A stretch of 64,000 bases of DNA from an uncultured Clostridia bacterium (GTDB lineage: Bacteria > Bacillota > Clostridia > Christensenellales > CAG-917): NCBI GenBank assembly GCA_944332815.1, contig CALVKQ010000005.1, forward strand, positions 1 through 64,000, given 5' to 3'. The position numbers and the translations under genes are program-made. Each line of letters starts with the position of its first letter. Positions within the stretch are counted from its first letter, which is position 1. Below the pieces are notes generated by a model that did not search any database, was not told where the DNA came from, and was given only the letters and a program-made list of their open reading frames with translations. Positions 16,601 through 23,890 of this stretch are shown here, in pieces.

Positions 16601-19291
16601 AGGCTCATCCCCTCCTCCGTGGAGAAGAAGGACCGCACCCTTTATCTGGAATTCCTCTCCAAGTGCGAGTCCAACCGCCGCACCCTCATGCGCCGCCGCG
16701 ACGAGCTTGCCGCGATGTTCGGCATGCCTTCGCCCGAACTCTCCGGCGTCGCCGACCGTGCGGAAAAGATGAACACTCTTTACGCCTGCGCCGCGAAACT
16801 GTACGCGGAATTCGACGCAGGGCTGTTCAATGAAAGCTGTGTGGAGCTCACCCGTTACGGGCTGCACCGTTACATCCCCTTCTTCATCGCGGCGTACGAC
16901 GGCTGCGAGCGCGCGGCAAAGTCCTTTGCCGAAGTTTTCCGCACGGGAGATTTCCTGGGCGGCGACGACATCGGCGCGCGCATAGAGTATGTCGCGAACG
17001 TGCAGAAAAACCTGGACTATATCCCCAGCTGGTGCCGATATCAGGAAATGGTGGACAAGTGCCGCAAGAGCGGCTTCGATTTCATCCTGGAACCGCTGGA
17101 CGTGGGCGAGATCTCCGCGGCGGACATCCTGTCCTGCTTCAAAAAGTGCGTCTACTACAACTTCATCAAGAGCGAACTCTATCTGGACGACGTGCTCTGC
17201 CAGTTCTCCGGACTTACCCTGGAAGAGGCGGCGAACAAATTCAAGAACCTCACGGAGGAGTACGAACGTCTGACCAGGCAGGAGCTTTACGTCAAACTGG
17301 TGGAAGAGCTGCCGCGCGCGGACACCACGGGGGATCATAACCTCGAAAGGGTCGTCCTCATGCGCGCCGAAAAGACGGGGATGAAAGGGATAACCCTGCG
17401 CGGCCTTTTCGCGCAGATCCCCAACATCCTGAAAGCCTGCTGCCCGTGTATGCTGATGAGCCCCACCTCCGTGTCGCAGTTTTTGGACATCGACATGGAG
17501 AAGTTCGACCTGGTCATCTTCGACGAAGCCTCCCAGGTGCCCACCTGCAAGGCGGTGGGATGCATCGCGCGCGGCAACAACGTCATCATCGTCGGCGACC
17601 CCAAACAGCTGCCGCCCACCACGTTTTTCAGTTCCGATTACAAGGACGACGAGCACTACGAGGTGGAGGACCTGGAAAGCATCCTGGACGACTGCCTCGC
17701 CCTCGGGATGCCCGAAAACCATCTGCTGTGGCACTACCGCTCCAACCACGAGAGCCTCATCGCCTTCTCCAACGCCATGTACTACGACAACACTCTGCTC
17801 ACCTTCCCCTCTCCCGGGGAACTCAACAGCAAAGTTTCCTTCAAGTATGTGGACGGCGTGTACGAACGCGGCGGTTCCAAGTGCAACCGCAAGGAGGGCG
17901 ACGCGCTCGTCGCGGAAGTCATCGCAAGGCTCAAAGACCCTGCCCAGCGCGGTCAGAGCATAGGCATCGTCACCTTCAACACCGCCCAACAGAATTACAT
18001 CGAGAACGAGCTTAACAAGCTCATACACAAGAACAACCTGGACGCCGTCGCCTACGACTGCGACGAGCCCCTCTTTGTCAAGAACCTGGAAAGCGTGCAG
18101 GGCGACGAACGCGACGTCATCCTGTTCAGCGTGGGTTACGCCCCCGACGCGACGGGCAAACTTTCTTTGAACTTCGGACCCATCAACCAGGCAGGCGGCT
18201 ATAAGCGACTCAACGTCGCCGTGACGCGCGCGCGAAACGAAATGAAAGTGTTCAGCGGCATCACGGGCAACATGATAGACCTCAACCGCACGGACAGCAA
18301 AGGCGTCGCGGGTCTGAAAGCCTTCCTGGAATACGCCGAACGCGGCAGAGAGATGCTCGCCATATCCAGCGACGACATCACTTCCGCGCGCGGAGGTATA
18401 GGCGAACTGGTCGCCGCCGAACTGCGCGATAAGGGCATACTGTGCGACTACAACGTGGGCGTCAGCGACTTCAAGATAGACGTCGCCGTCGTGGATCCGA
18501 GGAACAAGGACCGTTACATCCTCGCCGTCATCTGCGACAGCGAAAGCAGCTGCAAGCTGAAAGGGGTCAAGGACCGCGTCGCCATGCAGACCAAGATACT
18601 CAAAAAACTGGGGTGGAACACCTATCAGCTGTGGACGGTCAACTTCTTCAACAACACCAGGCGCGAGATCGCGAAGATCAAAGAACACATCACCACCCTC
18701 ACCGAAAAGAAGGTGCTCTCCAAAAAAGTGGTGCGCGACATCACCGCCCGTTACCGTGCGCCGTACAAGACCTACTACGCCAAACCCATGGCAAAAGCCG
18801 GCGCGGAGTTCGTGCTCGACTTCGTGAACGAGGAGAAGATAGAAAACCGCATCCGCGACATCATACAGACGGAATCGCCTGTCGAAAGCTCCGTTTTGCT
18901 GGATAAACTGCTTGTTATGTACAACGTGCCCAAAACGGCAAAACGCGCCGTCGCCACGCTGACGCAGTATGCGGACGAGTTCGCCTCCATGAAACAGGAG
19001 TTCTTCGGCAAGGTGTTCTTCGCCGACAAAGCGGTGGAAACTTTCCGCCCCTCCGACACGCGCACTCAGAGAGATATCACCAAGATACACCCGGACGAGA
19101 TAGTCGCCGCCGCACGCTGCGCCGTGGAAACGGGGCTGAATATGCGCCGCTCGGACGTGGTGAAGGAAGTGGTCAATCTGTTCGGCGGCAAACGCACCAA
19201 AGCCGTCACGGAATGGATAGAAAAATGTCTGGACTACGCCCTTCAGGAAAACAGGCTCATGCTCACCGTGGACGACATCATGACGACATGA
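13619..19291 (+). CDS. Giant DUF4011-type SF1 helicase with Vsr-like nuclease domain
   Basis: 1890 aa. The N-terminal ~370 residues hold a transglutaminase-like/beta region, then a DUF4011-type segment (WERRLLDMDMRNALLNFKV near 380). SF1 helicase motifs follow: Walker A HGPPGTGKSQT near 680, Walker B VIFDEASQVP near 1300, GDPKQLPPTTF near 1327, WHYRSNHESL near 1375, VQGDERDVILFSVGY near 1500 and NVAVTRARNEM near 1533. About 1600-1690 is a Vsr-like PD-(D/E)xK nuclease (SDFKIDVAVVDP...YILAVICDS). The C-terminus (about 1755-1810) resembles DUF3320. In other genomes COG1112/DUF4011 helicases with this tail occur in predicted phage-defence settings, often alone. Here too it is a single-gene unit with AGGAG before its ATG. 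A defence role is inference. Confidence 0.9.
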   Translation: MAQVPTEKSFADITASCAKVVSYFHLQNGISPIKRLYVKNSSDTERESLRIRISSEPKFILPHEITDVRIPRRTTAKFEESVSLSPLYMVALDKRESGEIILEVFDENDALAASQRFPVELLAFNECDYAEDPGSLAAFVRRSAELNKLLNLASKKLQGWGLNSCTGYSGTRNNVRNHFAACYSVLADQKLTRAEDKADAGRTFVADHRDTLITGAATPLELALMLAAMVEANGQNPVLSLIDGKWYTGCFLVNECLPNLLGDDADMLRKKSEKGVSDLSLVCASDIFAGISFEKAEKSAQAVLKKGADADFIVDVKRARIMHIFPLPERVKGENGYDLRQSKDYFTDLAPKQLKEYGGDIGGEKEISRVTQWERRLLDMDMRNALLNFKVSQTVVKLLVPSIEDFVENMAEIRSYTLECKPKESLESLDKLTNGFDRGGFLKPFADYILYEYRNRRLRTVFEPREHDSALLRLFRKERSIQEETGTLTLYLAAGFLKWREQEQSEDKYAPLFLYPVTINKKGIAAPVYSLDINTDDLRVNSTLLEFLYQEFDLDMRGLASADLTTPQGVLSVLARIKRECVRFKGWDVIGNVFLASLSFGNYLLWHDVKYKSDRFRSHPIVRSLINNRLELPEGAFDLSSRSSDEAYIGEERMYLPISADSSQYSAIYDSLSKSFVLHGPPGTGKSQTITNIIANNIVRGRRVLFVAEKMAALSVVHRRLQNIGLGDFCLELHSNKANKTQVLNHIINTLSLSEASSEQDLAEKAAEIAVPLEKLQKELDAMHRKRYLGFSLYEAILDYFANENAPDCLNIDSLFYEKLTESSFNNYLDVLTELSLRAKECGDIEKSPFRHIGGFTYDDKWRRDGESVLDIYQMELKHLRQYARGLLPLFNMRTIALTSVKLRALYDICVLLGQDSVRAFFHWCDKKSGELGASVQSVASDAKGTLDSFREALTRHRMLTSEYVSKYGAYPSDVPLDEVDSAAATGSLSRAVKRLIPSSVEKKDRTLYLEFLSKCESNRRTLMRRRDELAAMFGMPSPELSGVADRAEKMNTLYACAAKLYAEFDAGLFNESCVELTRYGLHRYIPFFIAAYDGCERAAKSFAEVFRTGDFLGGDDIGARIEYVANVQKNLDYIPSWCRYQEMVDKCRKSGFDFILEPLDVGEISAADILSCFKKCVYYNFIKSELYLDDVLCQFSGLTLEEAANKFKNLTEEYERLTRQELYVKLVEELPRADTTGDHNLERVVLMRAEKTGMKGITLRGLFAQIPNILKACCPCMLMSPTSVSQFLDIDMEKFDLVIFDEASQVPTCKAVGCIARGNNVIIVGDPKQLPPTTFFSSDYKDDEHYEVEDLESILDDCLALGMPENHLLWHYRSNHESLIAFSNAMYYDNTLLTFPSPGELNSKVSFKYVDGVYERGGSKCNRKEGDALVAEVIARLKDPAQRGQSIGIVTFNTAQQNYIENELNKLIHKNNLDAVAYDCDEPLFVKNLESVQGDERDVILFSVGYAPDATGKLSLNFGPINQAGGYKRLNVAVTRARNEMKVFSGITGNMIDLNRTDSKGVAGLKAFLEYAERGREMLAISSDDITSARGGIGELVAAELRDKGILCDYNVGVSDFKIDVAVVDPRNKDRYILAVICDSESSCKLKGVKDRVAMQTKILKKLGWNTYQLWTVNFFNNTRREIAKIKEHITTLTEKKVLSKKVVRDITARYRAPYKTYYAKPMAKAGAEFVLDFVNEEKIENRIRDIIQTESPVESSVLLDKLLVMYNVPKTAKRAVATLTQYADEFASMKQEFFGKVFFADKAVETFRPSDTRTQRDITKIHPDEIVAAARCAVETGLNMRRSDVVKEVVNLFGGKRTKAVTEWIEKCLDYALQENRLMLTVDDIMTT

Positions 19292-19304
19292 CAACACAAA
19301 AAAT

Positions 19305-19330
19305 AAAACGGCTGCGACCGCAGCCGTTTT
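19305..19330. terminator. Bidirectional terminator
   Basis: A perfect 12-bp stem (AAAACGGCTGCG at 19305-19316, complement at 19319-19330) lies between the convergent helicase and rubrerythrin genes, with T runs on both strands. Confidence 0.92.
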
Positions 19331-19349
19331 ATTTTTCTCGGAGCAAAGC

Positions 19350-19874
19350 TCACTTCCGCACTTCGAAATACGCTCTCGGGTGCGCGCACACGGGGCACAC
19401 CTCGGGGGCTTCCGTGCCGAAGTGGATGTGTCCGCAGTTGCGGCACTTCCAGGCGACTATGCCGTCCTCTTTGAACACTCTGCCCTCCTGCACCGCTTTG
19501 AGCAGGCGGAGATATCTCTCCTCGTGTTCCTTTTCGATGGCGGCGACTCCGCGCATACGTGCCGCGATCTCGGGGAAACCTTCCGCGTCCGCTTCGTCCG
19601 CCATCCAATTGTACATATCCGTCCACTCGGCGTGTTCGCCTGCGGCGGCGTCGATGAGGTTCTCGGTTGTGGAGCCTATGCCGTGGAATTCCTTGAACCA
19701 GAGTTTGGCGTGCTCCTTTTCGTTGTCGGCGGTTTCGAGGAATATGGCAGCGATCTGCTCATATCCTTCCTTTTTTGCTTTGCTTGCATAATAGGTGTAC
19801 TTATTGCGCGCCTGGCTTTCGCCTGCGAACGCCGCCATGAGATTTTTCTCGGTCTTGCTGCCTTTGAGTTCCAT
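19350..19874 (-). CDS. rbr: Rubrerythrin
   Basis: 174 aa, classical order: an N-terminal ferritin-like diiron domain with EXXH-type ligands ([47 protein letters not shown]) and a C-terminal rubredoxin-like iron site ([12 protein letters not shown] and [11 protein letters not shown]). It reduces hydrogen peroxide with electrons from rubredoxin and NADH, protecting anaerobes. GGAGG lies upstream of the ATG. The promoter overlaps a PerR-type operator at 19894-19908. A second, differently arranged rubrerythrin is fused at 40002-41219. Confidence 0.95.
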   Translation of the reverse strand: MELKGSKTEKNLMAAFAGESQARNKYTYYASKAKKEGYEQIAAIFLETADNEKEHAKLWFKEFHGIGSTTENLIDAAAGEHAEWTDMYNWMADEADAEGFPEIAARMRGVAAIEKEHEERYLRLLKAVQEGRVFKEDGIVAWKCRNCGHIHFGTEAPEVCPVCAHPRAYFEVRK

Positions 19875-19893
19875 AACACTTCCTCCTTGGGGA

Positions 19894-19908
19894 TTTATAT
19901 CATTATAA
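19894..19908 (-). promoter_or_regulatory. PerR-type operator over the rubrerythrin promoter
   Basis: On the minus strand the sequence is TTATAATGATATAAA, close to the known PerR box (TTATAAT-N-ATTATAA); the left half is exact and the right half differs at two positions. The TATAAT inside it is the likely -10. It sits about 20-35 bases before the rubrerythrin ATG. The perR gene at 39601 is the likely partner. Confidence 0.75.
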
Positions 19909-19957
19909 CGGTTCTACGCTCCCATCGCAAGACCCGATTTTAATATGCTTCATCTTC

Positions 19958-19986
19958 TTTAAAACGCTCCGCCGAAGCGGAGCGTT
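19958..19986 (-). terminator. Rho-independent terminator
   Basis: Stem AACGCTCCGC (19963-19972) pairs with GCGGAGCGTT (19977-19986) around a CGAA loop; on the minus strand it ends in TTTT. It closes the three-gene membrane-protein cluster. Confidence 0.85.
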
Positions 19987-20024
19987 CCGAATGCGGACTG
20001 TCTGCCGCGCGAAACGTAAGAGCA

Positions 20025-20438
20025 TCACATCTTGTTGGGCGGATAATAGGTGCCGTCGGGAGCGTAGTAGCCGCCCTCCGCGTCATAATAACCGCCCGTG
20101 CCGTCATAGTATCCGCCGTAGGCGTCATAACCGCAATAGGAGGAGTTCACGCCTCCCTGCGGAGGATAATAGCCCTGCTGCATCGCCTGCTTCATCGCCT
20201 TCGCTTCCGCCGCTTCTTCGGGGCTGTCGTAAAGGTCTTCCTCCTTCATGACGAGCATCAGCACGCCGGCTATCGGACTGACGAGCAAAAGGGTGACGAT
20301 CCCCCAAACGCGGATCTCTTCGATGTCCTTGCACTCCTCCAGCTTTTTATAGGCGATTATCCCCAAAACCAGAGGATAGATCGCCCAAAAAGAGAAGATG
20401 ATGCTGATGACTATGAGCACTTTTGCCGCTGACTTCAT
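20025..20438 (-). CDS. Small two-helix membrane protein with YGG-rich tail
   Basis: 137 aa. Two hydrophobic segments (about residues 5-30 and 45-65) are followed by a charged turn. A tail of about 50 residues is built from Tyr-Asp-Gly-Gly units (YDAYGGYYDGTGGYYDAEGG...), ending in YYPPNKM. The tail closely resembles that of the membrane protein at 21419-22216, pointing to common origin or a shared partner. No enzymatic motif is seen. It is the last gene of a three-gene minus-strand cluster, followed by a terminator. Function unknown. Confidence 0.75.
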   Translation of the reverse strand: MKSAAKVLIVISIIFSFWAIYPLVLGIIAYKKLEECKDIEEIRVWGIVTLLLVSPIAGVLMLVMKEEDLYDSPEEAAEAKAMKQAMQQGYYPPQGGVNSSYCGYDAYGGYYDGTGGYYDAEGGYYAPDGTYYPPNKM

Positions 20439-20479
20439 GATGTTTTCTCCTGTCGGGAGCTAGCCGCGCCGCCTCGATG

Positions 20480-21319
20480 TCATTCCTCCGTGGGAGCGGA
20501 GTTCTGCCCCTCCTCGGCAATATGCACGGGAGCGGCGTTTACGGGAGAAGGCGCAGGAGCCGCCGGGCGCTGCTGCGCACCGTTAGGCGCCACGGGTCTG
20601 CCTTGCTGGGGCTGCACACCGTACGGGGGCATCGGTCGCCCCTGTTGAGGCTGCATGCCGTTGGGGGGCATGGGTCTGCCTTGCTGCGGTTGCGCACCGT
20701 AAGGAGGCATCGGACGTCCCTGTTGAGGTTGCGCGCCGTAGGGAGGCATCGGACGTCCCTGTTGAGGTTGTGCGCCGTAGGGAGGCATAGGTCTGCTTTG
20801 CTGGGGTTGTGCGCCGTAAGAAGGCATAGGTCTGCTCTGCTGCGGTTGCGCACCGTAGGGATACACGGGAGCACTCTGTTGAGGCTGCACACCGTACGGG
20901 GGCATAGGATGAGCCTGCATACCCGGTTGAGAGGGCATGGGGCCGCCGTAATAGGGTTGCTGAGGATATCCGGGCGTGGTGGGACGACCCTGCACGGGGG
21001 CTCCGCCGTAAGGCGCTGCCGGGGCGTTTTGCTTCTCGCTGTCGCCGCCCGACAACGTCATCGCCGCGCCTGCCGCGCCGATGATGCCTATCACGATGCC
21101 GCCGAACCCTATGAAGAAGAGGGCGACGCCTTCGTAGATGCTGCCGTGATAGAACCATGCCAGCGCGGTGCTGTAAGACGAATTGACCACATAAACATTG
21201 GTCCTGTCGCTGTCCGCAAAACGGGCTATCTCGACGATGCCGATTATACAAACGGCGATGCCGACAAGCAGCACGAAGAGGAATATTGCCGCTTTGATAC
21301 CCTGCTGTTTCCTTTGCAT
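20480..21319 (-). CDS. Membrane protein with PQQGRPMPPYGA tandem repeats
   Basis: 279 aa. Two hydrophobic segments (about 8-33 and 60-88) flank a short outside loop. Residues 95-260 are proline/glutamine-rich, with about eight tandem copies of a 13-residue unit PQQ(G/S)RPMPPYGAQ, plus related leading and trailing units. Such repeats resemble proline-rich scaffold or SH3/WW-type ligand regions; the DNA repeats explain the open frames on both strands here. The ATG is supported by GGAGG. Middle gene of the three-gene cluster. Function unknown. Confidence 0.75.
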   Translation of the reverse strand: MQRKQQGIKAAIFLFVLLVGIAVCIIGIVEIARFADSDRTNVYVVNSSYSTALAWFYHGSIYEGVALFFIGFGGIVIGIIGAAGAAMTLSGGDSEKQNAPAAPYGGAPVQGRPTTPGYPQQPYYGGPMPSQPGMQAHPMPPYGVQPQQSAPVYPYGAQPQQSRPMPSYGAQPQQSRPMPPYGAQPQQGRPMPPYGAQPQQGRPMPPYGAQPQQGRPMPPNGMQPQQGRPMPPYGVQPQQGRPVAPNGAQQRPAAPAPSPVNAAPVHIAEEGQNSAPTEE

Positions 21320-21418
21320 TGTCTGATCCTCCTTATGAGCACGCTTCCGTCCCTGCGAGTGATGCCGTGGGAGCCCGGAATACGTTGCATTCGCTTAAAA
21401 CGACCCGTCGCGCGGCGG

Positions 21419-22216
21419 TCAGTCGCGCCCCTCGGGCGGATAATAGTTCCCGTCCGCCGCATGATATCCGCCGTACACGTCGTACCAGCCGCCGTAGGCG
21501 TCATGATATCCGCCTGCCTCATCGTACCAGCCGCCGTAAGCGTCATATCCGCTCGGCGCGGTTTCGGCATCCTCACGGGCAACGGGAGCGTACTGCTGCA
21601 CGGGAGCTACGGGAGCCACGGGGCGCACGGGAGGTACGGGACGCATATCGGGAAGAGGCGCTTTCTCGGGAGCCTTGCGCCCCTCGGACGCGGAGAGATC
21701 CTCGGGCGCGTCCTCCTCCGCCCCATTCTCTTCTTTTTCGGGTAGAGTTTCGCTTTCCGGCTTCTTGTTCCTCGTCGCGACGCCCACAACGATCGCGGCA
21801 AGGCTGCCTGCCGCGCACACGGCGGCGAGCGACAGCAAGAGCGTGTTGAAAGATTCGAGGGCGTCCATGAGCGCGTTACCGGAAGCGGTGAATATCAAAA
21901 CGACGACGCCGACTATGAACCGCGTTGCCCATACAACGATGTCCGAGAGGAACTCGCTTCCGTTCTTCGCCTTTTTCCCGTGGGCGGAGAACCAAAGCGC
22001 AAGCGCGTTGCCGAGCACGCCGACTATGCCTATCACAAGAAAGCCTGCCTGACAGAGGGGGGTGTCCATCACAAGTGCGATACATTCGAAATCGTGCTGT
22101 ATCCCACCCGAAAACCAGTAGTCTTCCAGCAATATCGGCGTGGCGATGGCAAGCACGCCGAGGATGATGAAAATGAGATATGCGAGGATACGCGTGATAC
22201 GTCCGATCGTCTTCAT
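21419..22216 (-). CDS. Four-helix membrane protein with YGG-rich tail
   Basis: 265 aa. Four hydrophobic segments (about 8-30, 55-78, 95-115 and 125-148) precede an acidic/proline-rich linker (about 155-210). The tail of Tyr-Asp/Gly-Gly units (YDAYGGWYDEAGG, YHDAYGGWYDVYGG) ends in NYYPPEGRD. The tail is a clear relative of the one at 20025-20438. ATG 22216 follows GGGAGGG; an ATG five codons upstream is less well placed. First gene of the cluster. A regulatory sequence shared with the lipoprotein at 41585 lies about 85-120 bases upstream. Confidence 0.75.
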   Translation of the reverse strand: MKTIGRITRILAYLIFIILGVLAIATPILLEDYWFSGGIQHDFECIALVMDTPLCQAGFLVIGIVGVLGNALALWFSAHGKKAKNGSEFLSDIVVWATRFIVGVVVLIFTASGNALMDALESFNTLLLSLAAVCAAGSLAAIVVGVATRNKKPESETLPEKEENGAEEDAPEDLSASEGRKAPEKAPLPDMRPVPPVRPVAPVAPVQQYAPVAREDAETAPSGYDAYGGWYDEAGGYHDAYGGWYDVYGGYHAADGNYYPPEGRD

Positions 22217-22299
22217 GAACCCTCCCCTCAAAACGCCGCAACACCGAACAACAATCCGTACGCACGCGGCGCGCGAAAACTGACTTATTATTATTTATT

Positions 22300-22337
22300 T
22301 TAAGTTACCCCCTCCCCATGATGTCAAGCATTTTCAA
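22300..22337 (-). promoter_or_regulatory. Shared upstream motif, copy 1
   Basis: On the minus strand: TTGAAAATGCTTGACATCA, then TGGGGAGGGGGTAACTTA. About 33 of 38 bases match 41637-41675, upstream of another envelope gene. TTGACA could be a -35, and TAAAAT 19 bases on a -10. Confidence 0.6.
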
Positions 22338-22445
22338 TATATTTTCTGCCCGTCGAGAAAAACGGGCGTTTGACAATCGCACGCGCGGAATATTATCATA
22401 AAGCCAAGCGCAAGGCGTGTCTGCCTGCGCACACGGAGGTATGAG

Positions 22446-23021
22446 ATGACTAATGAAGAATATATCCGCAAAGTGCATGAAGAGCCTTACATCGCCGCAG
22501 GGTCGGAGGCTCACCTTTATATGACGGAGGCGGCGCGAGAGGCACAGGTCGTCACCGCAGAGATAAACGGCAAGTATCATACTCCGGAGGAGCTGTGCGA
22601 ACTGATGTCGCGGCTCACGGGCAGACAGGTGGATGAAACTTTCCGTCTTTTCCCTCCCTTTTACACGGATTTCGGCAAGAACATCACATTCGGCAAAGGC
22701 GTTTTCGTAAACTCCGGCTGCTGTTTTCAGGACCAGGGCGGAGTGAGCATAGGGGACGGGACGCTTATCGGGCACCAGGTGGTGTTTGCCACGCTCAACC
22801 ATATGCCCGACCCGAATGACCGCGCAAGCATGAAAGCCGCTCCGATCACGGTCGGGAAGAATGTTTGGATAGGTTCGCATGCCACCATACTCCCGGGTGT
22901 CACCATAGGCGACGGCAGCATCGTTGCGGCAGGCGCGGTGGTCACAAAGTCGGTGCCGGCAAACAGCGTGGTGGGCGGAGTGCCTGCACGGGAAATAAAG
23001 CGTTTGGACACCAAAGATTGA
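22446..23021 (+). CDS. Sugar O-acetyltransferase (maltose/galactoside acetyltransferase family)
   Basis: 191 aa, full length for the MAA/LacA family; transfers acetyl from acetyl-CoA to a sugar hydroxyl. The N-terminal helical part (EAHLYMTEAAREAQVVTAEI) is followed by left-handed beta-helix hexapeptide repeats (ITFGKGVFVNSGCCFQDQGGVSIGDG, VGKNVWIGSHATILPGVTIG). Active-site histidine lies in VFATLNHMPD. The C-terminal loop GGVPAREIKRL is typical. Its own promoter (TTGACA 22370-22375, TATCAT 22394-22399) and GGAGG precede it. The sugar substrate is not determinable. Confidence 0.88.
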   Translation: MTNEEYIRKVHEEPYIAAGSEAHLYMTEAAREAQVVTAEINGKYHTPEELCELMSRLTGRQVDETFRLFPPFYTDFGKNITFGKGVFVNSGCCFQDQGGVSIGDGTLIGHQVVFATLNHMPDPNDRASMKAAPITVGKNVWIGSHATILPGVTIGDGSIVAAGAVVTKSVPANSVVGGVPAREIKRLDTKD

Positions 23022-23129
23022 CCCACTCCGCAGCGGCGGAAAAATCTCTCTCTCGGCACGCGCGCGCCTTCTGCAACGGGAGCCCGACGACCCGTAGTCG
23101 CGCTCGTGACACAATGTTGGAAAAATCGT

Positions 23130-23158
23130 TTGACAAAAAACGTGTCGGGTGCTATGAT
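23130..23158 (+). promoter_or_regulatory. tRNA promoter
   Basis: TTGACA (23130-23135), exactly 17 bases, TATGAT (23153-23158), 17 bases before the tRNA-Ala gene. Confidence 0.85.
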
Positions 23159-23175
23159 TTTTTAGCATTCACTTT

Positions 23176-23251
23176 GGGGGTGTAGCTCAGTTGGTAGAGC
23201 GCTTGATTTGCATTCAAGAGGTCCTCGGTTCGAATCCGTGCATCTCCACCA
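23176..23251 (+). tRNA. tRNA-Ala (TGC anticodon)
   Basis: 76 nt including encoded CCA. The acceptor GGGGGTG pairs with CATCTCC and contains the G3-U70 pair that defines alanine tRNAs. The anticodon loop TTTGCAT sits within stem CTTGA/TCAAG. D-loop AGCTCAGTTGGTAGAGC and T-loop GGTTCGAATCC are standard. Confidence 0.96.
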
Positions 23252-23275
23252 CACAAGCCCCCGTAAGGGGAACAA

Positions 23276-23352
23276 GGGGTTGTAGCTCAGTTGGTTAGAG
23301 CACACGCCTGATAAGCGTGAGGTCGATAGTTCGAGTCTATTCAACCCCACCA
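23276..23352 (+). tRNA. tRNA-Ile (GAT anticodon)
   Basis: 77 nt including encoded CCA. The acceptor GGGGTTG pairs with CAACCCC. Anticodon loop CTGATAA sits in stem CACGC/GCGTG. The Ala-Ile pair is typical of rRNA spacers, but no rRNA gene flanks it here. Confidence 0.96.
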
Positions 23353-23356
23353 CGAC

Positions 23357-23382
23357 AAAAGACACCTTCGGGTGTCTTTTTT
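23357..23382 (+). terminator. tRNA operon terminator
   Basis: AAAAGACACC (23357-23366), loop TTCG, GGTGTCTTTT (23371-23380), more T residues. A compact perfect terminator five bases after tRNA-Ile. Confidence 0.93.
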
Positions 23383-23394
23383 CATACACCGCCT

Positions 23395-23791
23395 GCGGAG
23401 GACTCGTCCTCACGAAAGGCGGTGTATGAAAAGTCAAGCGAAAGCGTTTGTCGTGGTGGGGTCAACGGCACGAGTAATGGTGAGCGAACCGCTTGCGAGC
23501 CGTAAGGCGAGTATAAGCGTGAGCGACATTTGCCGAACGCGCTCCCGTTTGTTCGTTACAAAAGACACCTCTTGCGGAGGACTCGTCCTCACGCAAGGCG
23601 GTGTATGAAAAGTCAAGCGAAAGCGTTTGTCGTGGTGGGGTGGAGGGCGCGAGTAATGGTGAGCGAACCGCTTGCGAGCCGCAAGGCGAGTATAAGCGTG
23701 AGCGGCATTTACCGAACGCTCTCCCGTTTGTTCGTTACAAAAGACACCTCCTGCGGAGGACTCGTCCTCACGCAAGGCGGTGTATGAAAAG
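23395..23791. repeat. 179-bp tandem direct repeat, 2.2 copies
   Basis: Units start at 23395, 23574 and 23753 (partial) at the GCGGAGGACTCGTCCTC hairpin; spacing is exactly 179 bases twice, with few differences. Each full unit contains GTCGTGGTGGGG (near 23450 and 23629), the reverse complement of the tRNA-Ile 3' end and its downstream bases, and AAAAGACACCT, matching the start of the tRNA terminator. No protein is credible despite open frames in both directions. Confidence 0.85.
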
Positions 23792-23890
23792 CCGAGCGGA
23801 TGCGGACTGCCGTTGACAATCCGTTAAAACGGGAATATCATTCGGGTAGAATAAGAGCGCAGAAAAGCTCTCGACACAAAGGAGAACATC

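Noticed and set aside
14336..19297. A 1653-codon open frame antisense to the giant helicase
   Set aside because: It is a shadow of strong codon bias on the plus strand: residue content is His/Arg/Val-rich without motifs, while the plus frame has all helicase motifs.
20560..20900. Possible CRISPR or minisatellite in the short repeats
   Set aside because: The 39-base periodicity is the coding repeat for a 13-residue Pro/Gln unit in an intact membrane protein.
23176..23352. rRNA operon around the Ala-Ile tRNA pair
   Set aside because: No 16S or 23S sequence is recognisable on either side; neighbours are a sugar acetyltransferase and tandem repeats.
23162..23437. A 91-codon minus-strand frame over the two tRNAs
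   Set aside because: It contains the SNRGPLECKSSALPTELHP-type peptide that arises from translating tRNA antisense; the tRNAs are certain.
23395..23791. CRISPR array
   Set aside because: Only 2.2 units of 179 bases with nearly identical content and no spacer/repeat division; no cas genes.
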